This document shows positions 1-10,000 of a DNA stretch of 33,303 nucleotides, piece after piece (positions within the stretch are counted from its first letter, which is position 1; each line of letters opens with the position of its first letter). Position numbers and translations under genes: made by a program. Below the pieces are notes generated by a model that made no database searches, had not been told where the DNA came from, and saw only the letters and a program-made list of their open reading frames with translations. Source of the stretch: an uncultured Collinsella sp. (lineage in GTDB: Bacteria; Actinomycetota; Coriobacteriia; Coriobacteriales; Coriobacteriaceae); the NCBI GenBank assembly GCA_959027945.1, contig CAUFRO010000024.1:1-33303 (forward strand), in the 5' to 3' direction.

Positions 1-708
1 CTCGAGGTGCTCAGCCGTGCCATCACCGCAATCTGCGATATCGAGTGGCCGACGCGCGTGACCGACTTGCTTGCCGCTCAACTCGTCGAGTTGGGGCTCT
101 ACACGGCCGATGAAATTGCCGCCAACGGGGATGCCATTGTCCGCGATTGCCTCGCCAGCAAAAAGCTCTATCCGCTGGTGACGACCACCTGCGCGCCCAC
201 GCAGATCGAGGGTGGCAGCACCGGCGCCAACGTAATGCCGCAGGATATGTGGGCCAATATCAACTTCCGCATGCTCGAGGGTACGAGCGTGGCCGATGTC
301 GTGGCCTGCTGCCGCGAGGCCGTTGCCACCGCTGGGCTCGCCGGCCGAGTCGAGGTCGAGCTGGGCCCCGGCAGCTCCGAGCCCTCGCCGTCCCCGCGCA
401 TCGGTGGACCGGGGCTCGAGGCCGTCCGCGCCATCGCCGCCCGCTATTTCCGTGATCCCAAGCCGACGGAGGAAAACGGATCGTCTGCGGTGGGCCAAGA
501 GCCGATGAGCATCGTGCCCTCGACCGTGATTGGCGCAACCGATGCCGCCAACTACCAGCGCATTTGCCGCGAGTGCATCCGCTTCTCCGCCTTTGTGGTC
601 GACGATGACGAATGTGACCGCGGTGTCCACGGCACCAACGAGCGCATCACCCGTCGCGCCTACCTCCAAGGCATCCGCTTCCTCATCGCCCTGCTCCACA
701 CGCTCTAG
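1..708 (+). CDS. M20-family metallopeptidase, C-terminal part (5' end cut by window)
   Basis: The frame is open from the first base, so the gene starts outside the window and about 235 C-terminal residues remain. The middle part (IEGGSTGANVMPQ followed by NINFRML) matches the dimerisation-domain pattern of M20 peptidases, where a Gly-rich turn and N-V-I/M-P precede a strand ending in R-L/M-L. The end contains GATDAANY and GVHGTNERI, the usual C-terminal GGTD-type and metal-binding His motifs of M20 carboxypeptidases and deacylases. The family uses a di-zinc centre to cleave peptides or N-acyl amino acids; the first zinc ligands (HxD, EE) are upstream and cannot be checked, so the substrate is unknown. 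It is not PepT, which is encoded separately at 28896-30143. Its last 59 bases are part of a 61-bp direct repeat that recurs after the giant adhesin gene. No strong terminator follows; a weak hairpin (ccgat/atcgg) lies near 730-742. Confidence 0.85.
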   Translation, partial: LEVLSRAITAICDIEWPTRVTDLLAAQLVELGLYTADEIAANGDAIVRDCLASKKLYPLVTTTCAPTQIEGGSTGANVMPQDMWANINFRMLEGTSVADVVACCREAVATAGLAGRVEVELGPGSSEPSPSPRIGGPGLEAVRAIAARYFRDPKPTEENGSSAVGQEPMSIVPSTVIGATDAANYQRICRECIRFSAFVVDDDECDRGVHGTNERITRRAYLQGIRFLIALLHTL

Positions 709-710
709 AA
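650..710 (+). repeat. 61-bp direct repeat, left copy
   Basis: This stretch, the 3' end of the M20 gene including its stop codon plus two bases, is identical to 11487-11547. The flanking bases differ on both sides (a before and tgtg after here; t before and gccc after there). The pair brackets about 10.8 kb holding the giant adhesin gene, as expected of an element that inserted at the 3' end of a gene and rebuilt or duplicated that end. Confidence 0.9.
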
Positions 711-779
711 TGTGACAAAGGGACTGAGCCGATTTCATCGGTAATGAGACAAAAACTGTCATAGAAAAAGACTAAGATA

Positions 780-895
780 TCTTAAGAGACATATGCCGGG
801 CTTGGTATTCCTTGAACGACTGCGGGCATGTGCCAGACTGCCTCGGCCCCCCGGGGAGTGCCCGGGCAGGTCGCCGTGTGACTGGGGAGGAAATT
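780..895 (+). promoter_or_regulatory. Structured leader and strong Shine-Dalgarno upstream of the adhesin switch
   Basis: No gene is visible between 709 and 895. A possible -10 (TAAGAT, 773-778) has no convincing -35. The leader can form a hairpin between catatgcc (about 790) and ggcatgtg (about 825), followed by a C/G-rich stretch (840-870) with further pairing potential. A very good Shine-Dalgarno (ggggagg, 884-890) lies 5 bases before ATG 896. This is the best ribosome-binding site near the adhesin and is much better than anything before the in-frame ATG at 1008. Confidence 0.5.
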
Positions 896-979
896 ATGCA
901 GGAGCTCAGAGAGATGACGTCTCGACTCGTGAATATTGCTACCGGGGGGGGGGTGTCTAAGCAGGGAACTTCCTGGTGA
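896..979 (+). CDS. Leader reading frame crossing the poly-G tract (27 aa, the out-of-frame state)
   Basis: ATG 896 has an ideally spaced Shine-Dalgarno (ggggagg, 5-base spacer). It reads MQELREMTSRLVNIATGGG, then VSKQGTSW, and stops at TGA 977-979, 28 bases before the adhesin ATG at 1008. The frame passes through the G10 tract. Removing one G (or adding two) would instead continue into CLSRELPGEH and then the adhesin signal peptide with no stop, giving a protein of about 3,462 residues. Adding one G would stop at TAA 958-960. I read this as the true start region of the adhesin, shown here in the OFF register. It could also act as a translated leader that permits reinitiation at 1008. Confidence 0.6.
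   Translation: MQELREMTSRLVNIATGGGVSKQGTSW
944..953 (+). repeat. G10 homopolymer, candidate phase-variation tract
   Basis: Ten consecutive G residues lie 48 bases after ATG 896 and 54 bases before ATG 1008. The adhesin frame is open through the tract, but ATG 896 is in a different frame with ten G. Nine or twelve G would join them. Homopolymers of this length are prone to slippage during replication and transcription. The count may also be a sequencing or consensus artefact. Confidence 0.8.
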
Positions 980-1007
980 ACATCGGCCGCGCGAGCGGTG
1001 GTCCGTC

Positions 1008-4000
1008 ATGTCTTATGGCCGCCGTCGTGGGCTGCGCCCGGTTTCGCCATATGCGATTGTTCTGGCCCTCGCCGTCGCGCTGACGGCGAGTTTCTTCCTG
1101 CCGCTTCGTGCCGAGGCGGCGATCTCCGACCACACGGTTCCGACGACCTCGCCCTCGGGGACGACGATCAACCTGTTTGATTACTGGGTGAATCCCGATG
1201 ACCATCTGTCGGTTTCCGGCAGCGGCGGCGTCAACGCAGGCCACAAGTTCCAGTTTAACGACGGCAAGGGTGATGGGCCGCTCAACCAATGGACGGGCGG
1301 CACGAGCCCGCGGCCCGGCATCGTCAACAACACGCTTTCAGACGGCTACCCGCAGCTTTCCGAAGCCTTGGGCGACGAGTCCCTCCGCTACCTGTTCGAT
1401 TCCTCTGCCCAGACCGGCAAGACGTCCCATTTTGGCGTGACGGGCCTCCTCAAGGTTCAGGGCGGCTACTACGTCTATGACAGCTCCGAAAACTACGCAG
1501 CCTACAACGCTGACAAGAATGCCTTCGACATCTATGGCACCTGGGGCATTGACAAAGTGGGCGATTCGTCCCACCAGGGTCAGTTCTTCCCGTTCGACGC
1601 GGCAGACAAGGTGTTCAAAGAGGAAAACGGCCAGCTCGTCCAAACCGGCATCAAGGCAGACAACACCGGTGATTCGCGCTACAACGGCGGCAAACCCGTC
1701 AACCACCACTTCGGTCTCTCAATGTCCACGCGATTCGTGCAGCCCAAGGGCGGCCTGACGAACAATAATAATGACATGACCTTCGAGTTCGCCGGCGATG
1801 ATGACGTCTGGGTGTTCATCGATGATGTCCTCGTGGGTGATATCGGCGGTATTCACAACCGCGCGAGTCTGAGCATCAACTTTCATACGGGCGACATTAA
1901 GGTAAACGACAATTACAACGGCACGCTGAAGAGCAAGTACCAGGAGGCGGGCAAGGCCGGCGACACGAGCTGGGAAGGCAACACCTTCGCCGACGACACC
2001 AACCACACCCTCAAGTTCTTCTACCTGGAGCGCGGCGCCACCGACTCCAACATGGAGCTCAAGTTCAACCTCGTGACGGTGCCCGAGTCCGACATCATAA
2101 AGTTCGACCAGGACGGCAAGTTCGTACAGAGCGCCGAGTTCGCGCTGTACAAAACAGACGAGAACTTTACAGATACGACCAATGACAAGAACGCGCTCCT
2201 CGGCTCCGGCACCACGGACGAGGCCGGCCACCTAACGCTCACGAACGACGATGACAACGGCGTCATCAACTTCGACGATCTCTACAACAAGAATCACGGT
2301 AACAAGTACTACCTCCTGAAGGAGACGCGCGTGCCGGAGGGATACCGCTCGAGTCTCACGGCGACAGGTGGCAGCATGCAGCTCGAGTACGTGCCCGCGA
2401 GCGCTGAGAACGGCGCGGGCGGCGTCATCATCAACCGCGGCGGTATGGATGCGGACAGCGTCGTGTGGAAGACTGGTGCGTTTGCCGGCGCGAAGGAGAC
2501 CATCACCGCACCGGTGAACGTGTACAAGGCGGATGATGACCTGACGAAGTCCGACGAGACCGTCAACCTGAAGTCTGGCATACTGTTCGCTGTGGTGCTC
2601 AAGCGCGATAAAAGCGCAAACGCAGATATCAAAAATCAGAACAATTGGTACGCCGTGTCGGGCGACCCATCGACGGGAATGGGGTACACCCTCGCCGAGA
2701 AGCCGAGCAAGGCCGGCGCTATCGAGGCGGCGAAGAAGGACCTGCACGCCTTCACGCTCAACACGAGCGGCCAGTACCAGGTAGAGATTCAAAATCTGCC
2801 CGGTGACATCTCCAAGTACTACTACCTGCTGAGCGGTGATGCCCGCAAGGATGCCGAGTACACGGTGGCCATCTACCACACAACGGAGAGCTCCATCGCC
2901 AACGCGAAGCCCGAGAACACCGTCCACGTGTACAGCGACGGCATCGCAGACGGCACGAACTTCAAGCGGCAGTTCGCCACGCGCCTGCTCGTCACGAACA
3001 TCCAGAACCGCCTGTTCGTGCAGAAGACCGATACCGAGGGTAAGCCCGTTGACGGGGCGAAGTTCGCCCTGTACACCTCCAGACAGGTGACAACAGACGC
3101 GAACGGCAAGGTCGTGCTCAAGGGCGAGCAGACCCCCTACGACACCCTGACGACGGGGTCGGTCGGCAACCCGGTCCCGCTCGAAGGTGCGGGCATATTC
3201 CCGAATACAAGCGCCGGTAACAGGCCGCTCGTGAATGGAACTTACTTCCTAAAGGAGGTCTCGGCTCCCAAGGGCTTCCTGCTTAACGATACGCTCACCA
3301 AGGTGATTGTGGACGATTACGGCGTCCATGCCGATGCTGGTACGGACGATGACGGCGTTTCGACGTTCGTGGGCCCGGGCGCGCTCATGAAGAGTCTGGG
3401 CCAGTTTGGCGCAGAGGGCGACATCGACAACACGCTCACGTGGATCAAGGGCCAGCGCCAGACGTCCGACGGGACGCTCGACGGCAACGACAACCTTTCC
3501 TGGAACAATGACGCCAAGGGCGGCGAGGATGAGGTGCACCTCAAGTACGGCGCCAACGGACGTGTCTACCAGTATGGGCCCACCGAGGAAGGCAAACCTT
3601 ATCGCTTGGAGACCGAGACGGGCTGGATACGTATGGGCATCACGCAGGACGTGCCTGGTGACACTAATGCGAAGGGCGCCCGTGCCAATCTGGACGACAT
3701 GAATTTGAACGCCCTGTTCACAGGTGCCACCTGCGTGCGCGTGGCGAACGAACGCGAGGCGAGCCTCGAGGTGACGAAGAAGGTTGCCCTGCCCGATGGC
3801 CTGACGGGCAATAAGGACGCGGAGTTCACCTTCAAGTTCACCGTGCCCACGACGGCGGGGAAGACGTACAAGGCCGCGGTGTTTGAGAACGCGGGGACCG
3901 CAAGCGAGAAGCAGGTCGGCAAAATGTTCGACCTCGAGAACGGCCGCGAGCAGACCATCACGGCCGACCAGACGATCCGCGTGTACGGTCTCGCCGAGGG

Positions 4001-7000
4001 TGACCAGTACGCGGTGCAGGAGCTGACCGATACGGACAAGATGCCGGCCGGCTTCACGCTGACCAAGCGCGAGCAGGGCGGCAACGCCCTGAGCGGCGAG
4101 GACGACAGCATCTCCGGCACGATTGCGAAGCAGAACGCCAACGGCACGTTGGCCGAAGCCAACAAGCTGGTATTCACGAATACCTACAGCGTAAAGCCGC
4201 CGGTGACGCTCACCAATGCGTTCTGGGCGCAGAAGGTGCTCCGGGGCCGTGACTGGAAGGATGGCGATAGCTTCAAGATTTACCTGCGCGCGGACAAGGG
4301 AACGCCGATGCCCGCCAGTGCCAAGGATGCGCCCGTGAGTGGTATGAAGCAGGTTGTGAAGACCGTCAAGAACGGGGACAAGTTCGACTTCGGCAATATT
4401 GAGTACGCCAAGCCCGGCACCTACACCTATCTCATTGCCGAGGCCACGCCGTCTCAAAACGACGCTAGCTGGCTGCCCGGGTTCGGGTATTCAAGCGCTT
4501 CCTACCGCGTCACGGTGACGGTGAAGGATAGCGGCGACGGCACGCTGTCGCAGCCGGCAGTCAAGATGGAGCAGACCTACACCGACGACGGCGTGAGCCA
4601 TGAGGACAGCCCGATCGAGGTCGCTGACAAAATCGCCAAGATCACGAACGCCTATAACACCGATGAGGAGACCATCTCCTTCAACGTGCAGAAGACGTAT
4701 GCCGACCAGTCCGGTGCAAATCCGCTTGTGAAGGATAAGTTCACGTTCCAGCTCGAGGCACTCGGCGGGATGAAGAATGATGCCGTGCCGAGTGGAGCCA
4801 TCGATTTCGGCAAGCTCGCCACCTCCTACAGCGTCGGTGCCAGCAAGGTCCCCATGCCTAAGGGGTGCACGTCCACCACGACCACGGCGAAGAACGATGA
4901 CGACGGTATCGCTGCGTTCCCGCAGATCACCTATACGATGGAGAGCGAGAACCTCACCTACGTGTACAAGGTGACCGAGGTCAAGGATTCCGATACATCG
5001 ACGTCCAGTGGCATAGGCTACGACGATACGGTGTACTACGTGCTGGTGAAGAACCAGCAGGTTGATAACGAGTCTGGGACGGGTAAGTGCCTGTCCTCCA
5101 CGGCCACGTATTGGAAGGCCGACGGCACGCAGCTGACGGACACGGGTGGATATATCCCGTTCAAGAACACCTACACGGTGACGCAGACGACGTCGGCACC
5201 GGTTACTGTGCAGAAGACGCTGGCTGGGCGTGCGTGGGAGACGAGCGATGCGTTCGACTTCACCCTGACGCCAGCGGATGATGCGACGAGGGATGCGGTT
5301 AAAAACAAGGTCGTTACCCAGAGGAAGGCTACCGACTCCGATGAGACCGGCGATCTGACGACTAAGGTTGAGATCGCAGGCGCCGGTGACGCGACGCGTT
5401 CTGCAACCTTCGGTGTGGGCGACCTGGTGTTCACCAAGTCGGGCACGTATACGTTCAATGTGAACGAGACGAAGCCGACCGACGCGGATAAGACTGGTAT
5501 TGCGTATGACGGCCATACGTCCACGGTGACGTACACAGTGACCGATATCGAGAACGGCAAGCACACCGGTAAGCTGACCGCGTCGGTTGCGTACGACAAC
5601 AAGCAGGCGACGACGGATGCCGACCGGCAGGTGACGGACGCCGCCGCGTTCACCAACATCTATGCGGCCTCTGGTACCTACGCGGGCATCGATGTGACCA
5701 AGACTCTGGTTGGTACCCCGCTGAAGAATGGCATGTTCCCGTTCACCATCGAGGCGATGACGTATAACGGTACGACGGCCCCGGAGCCGGCTGATACCGA
5801 TAAGTCGTTCAAGAACACCGTGGGCAAGGATGACGGTGACGATACGCAGACCGCCACGATGTCCGGCAAGCTGAAGATGAACTTCACGCAGCTGAGCTAC
5901 AACAAGGTGTATGTGTACAAGGTGTCTGAGGCGCATGGCGCCAACGCTGGTGGATACACGTATGACACCGAGTACCCCGGTGACGCCTACGTGCTCATTG
6001 CGGTGAAGCCGAATCCGGACAACAAAGGCCAGCTCTACACCGAGACGACCATCGCGAAGGGCCCGGGCGTGACGGCGCTTGTTGGCGGGGGCGGCAACGT
6101 TGATGCGCTGACGGCCGAGGCGATTAAGGGCCTCGATACCACGACCAACTACGTGAAGACGGTCTCGAGTCGCAATGCGAAGCCCGCTACGCCTACCGTC
6201 CCGTTCAAGAACAGTTACAAGTCAGACGCCAGCGACGAGCTGACCCCGCAGGTGACGAAGAAGATCTCCGGTGTTGAGAGCACGGAGAAGGCGTTCTCGT
6301 TCACGCTGACCGCCACGGAAGAGACACAGCAGAAGATCGCCGCCGGCGACTTGGGTGTGTCGGACGACCTGGCGGGCGACGCGCACGCGGAGTCCAAGGC
6401 CACGAAGGACAAGATTATCAAGGACAAGGGCCAGACGGTCGACTTCTCGAATATGACGTTCAACAAGGCGGGCGAGTACACGTTCACGCTCACCGAGGTG
6501 CACAACGCTGATGATGATCCCGCAGCGGACGGCGTGCAGAACGCCGGCTGGACGATGGACGCCTCCGCTTACACCGCCACGGTGACGGTGGAGGACGTGG
6601 ACGCCAAGCTGACCGTCACGGGCGTGACGGTGAAGAAGGATGGTGACGCTGAGGCCAAGCCCATCAAGGCTGAGGTCAAGGACGGCAAGGTGAACCTCGC
6701 CACCTTTACCAACAGCTATGCTGCGAAGGGTTCCGTGACCCTGGCGGCGAAGAAACGCTTTACGGGCGGTGCGCTCGCGGGGAACGACTTCTCGTTCGCT
6801 CTGTACAAGGGTGACAAGGCGGAAGGCACGCCCATTGAGACCGTCACGAACGACGAGAAGGGCAACATTACCTTCCAGCCCATCAACTACACCGAGGCAG
6901 GTGACTACGAGTACACCATCAAGGAAGTTACCGGTAACGACCAGACCATCGTCTACGACGGTCAGAAAGTGAAGGTCAAGGTCAGCGTTACCGATAACAA

Positions 7001-10000
7001 GAACGGCACGCTGGACGCGACCGTCACCTACGGCGGCGATAAGGCCGTGCCGACCTTCACCAACGTGAAGCCGACGACGGACGTTACCGTCGAGGCCACG
7101 AAAGTTCTCGCGGGCAAGGCGCTGACGGACGGCGCGTTCGCCTTCGGCCTGTACCAAGGCGACACGTCCACGGGTAATCCCGTCAAGATCGTCCAGAACG
7201 ACAAGGAGGGCAAGATCAATCTTGCCCTCACCGGTCTGACCATCGGCGAGTACGACTACAAACTCAAGGAGGAGAACGTCGGTGCCGATCCGACTATCAC
7301 CTACGACACCAAGGCGGTGAAGGTTCACGTCTCGGTGAAGGCGGAGGGCGACAAGGCGAAGGCGACCGTCACCTATGACGGCAAGAACGATGCCCCGACC
7401 TTCACTAACAAGTACCAGCCCGCCGAGACCTCGGTGGCGCTCACGGCGAAGAAGGCCTATGTGAAGCCCGACAACACGCCGGCCACGCTCAAGGGCGGCG
7501 AGTTCACCTTCGACCTGTACGAGGGCGACCTGACGGCTGAGCAGCTGAAGGGCAAGCAACCCATCCGGAGCGCCAAGAACAGCGAGGACGGCACCGTCAC
7601 CTTCCCGGCCATCGACTACACCAAGGCCGGCGAGTACAAATACACCGTCGCGGAACAGGAGGGCGACCTGTCCCACGTGACCTACGACGCTACGGTGCAC
7701 CATGCCGTGGTGAAGGTCATGGACAATGCCGGCAAGCTGGACGCCGCTGTTACCTACGATGGTGACAAGGCCAATGCCCCCACCTTCACGAACACCTACA
7801 CCGCAAAGGGATCCGTGGAGCTGACGGCGACCAAGATCGTTGCGGTCGCGCCGGGCTTCACGCACGACACCAAGCTGAAGGGCGGCGAATACACGTTCGA
7901 GCTGAAGGACGCCGACGGCAAGGTGCTCGGCACCACGACGAACAAGGCCGATGGCACGGTGAAGTTCACGCGCAAGTTCACGCTCTCCAACCTGGGCGGC
8001 GCTGCGAGCAAGGACTTCACCTACACCATCGCGGAGAAGCCGGGCACGGAGCCGGGCATGGTCTACGACACCCATGCGCTCATCTACAAGGTGACGGTCG
8101 CGGACGATGGCACCGGCTCGCTGACGGCCACACCGCAGGTAACGAGTGGAGACAAGACCTTCACGAACACGTACCACCCGAAGGAGACCTCGGTAACGCT
8201 CAAGGCGACGAAGCGCTTCACGGGTGGCGAGCTCGCAGGGGGCGACTTCACGTTCCAGCTGCTCGACAAGGATGGCAACGTGATCCAGACCGTCCAGAAT
8301 GACAAGGACGGCAAGGTCGCCTTCCAGGCAATCAGCTACGACACGCCGGGCGATCACGACTACACCATCAAGGAGGTTGCCGGCAACGACCCGACCGTCG
8401 TGTACGACACGAAGGACGTGAAGGTCCACATCAAGGTCTCCGATGAGAAGGGCGAGCTAAAGGCGACCGCCACCTACGACGGCGAGGCCGACGTTCCGAC
8501 CTTCACCAACTCGAAGCCGACGACAGACGTTACCGTCGAGGCGACGAAGATCCTCACGGGCAAGGACCTGACGGCCGACGCGTTCACCTTCGGCCTGTAC
8601 GACCAGGCCGGCAACGAGGTCGCCAAGGGCACCAACGACCGGGGCGGCAAGGTCGAGCTGGCCGTCAAGAACCTGAACCTGGGCGAGTACGACTACACGC
8701 TCAAGGAGGAGAAAGCCGGCCAGACCGTCGACGGCGTGGCCTACGACGCCAAGAAAGTCAAGGTCCACGTCAAGGTAGAGCAGAACCAGGGCGACAACAA
8801 CAAGACGAAGGTGACCGTCACCTATGACGGTGCCGCTACGGCTCCCACCTTCAACAACACCTACGACGCAAAGGGTTCCGTAATCCTGACGGCGACCAAG
8901 ACCATCAAGGTTGCGGACGGCTTCGACCACACGACGAAGCCCGCGGACGGCGAGTTCACCTTCGACCTGAAGGACGCTGCCGGCAACGTGCTCGACACCG
9001 CGAAGAACGATGCAAACGGCAAGGTCAGCTTCACGCGCGAGTTCCAGCTCTCCGACTTGGACGGCGCCGCGAGCAAGGACTTCACCTACACCATCGTGGA
9101 GCAGCCGGGCGCGGAGCCGGGCATGGTCTATGACAGCCATCCCCTCACCTATACGGTGACGGTCACGGACGGCGGGAACGGAGCACTGAATGCGAAGGCG
9201 ATCGTGACGAGCGCATCCGGCTCGGATACCTTCACCAACACCTACCAGCCGGCCGCGACCGGCCTGGCCCTCGGTGCGCAGAAGAGCTATGTGAAGAAGG
9301 ACGACAACACGCCGATCGTCCCCAAGTGCGGCGAGTTCACCTTCGATGTGTACGAGGGCAACCTGACGGCTGAGCAGCTTGCCGGGGCCAAGCCCGTCCG
9401 GACCGCGACCAACGGCGCGGACGGAAGTGTTAACTTCGACGCCTTCTCCTACGCGAAGCCGGGCACGCACGAGTACACCATCGTGGAGCGGAAGGGTGAT
9501 CTGGCCTACGTGACCTACGACGCCGCGGTGCACCATGCCGTGGTGACGGTTGCTGACAATGCCGGCACGCTGCAGGCGAGCGTCGCCTACGACGGCACGA
9601 ATGTCACGAAGCCCAGCTTCACCAACACCTACGAGGCACAGGCGACGGACTCCGGCGCGATCGCCCTCACCAAGAGCGTTGACGTGCACGACGGCAGCTA
9701 TCAGCTAAAGGCGGGAGACTTCGCCTTCGAGCTGGTGGGGTCTGACGGCTCGGTGATCCAGACCCAGAAGAACGATGCGCACGGCAAGGTTGCCTTCGAC
9801 AAGCTGACCTTCGACCATGCGGGCACCTTTACCTACACGGTCCGCGAGGTGCAGCCGACGGGGGACGCGCCGGGCGTGCCGGGCGTGACCTACACCGGCA
9901 AGACGTACACCCTGACCTACGTGGTGAAGGACAACAACGACGGCAAGCTGGCGGTAGAGAGCTCCACGGCGAAGCCGAGCAAGGGCACCGAGAACGGCGT

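Noticed and set aside
936..1007. TTG 936 as the adhesin start
   Set aside because: There is no ribosome-binding site before it; ATG 896 (after slippage) or ATG 1008 explains the gene better.
6222..8429. Long open frame of 735 codons on the minus strand inside the adhesin gene (also 4491-5936, 3249-4457, 8457-9689, 9705-11036)
   Set aside because: These are antisense shadows produced by GC-biased, repetitive codons of the adhesin; they lack Shine-Dalgarno sites and have Val/Leu/Arg-rich low-information translations.
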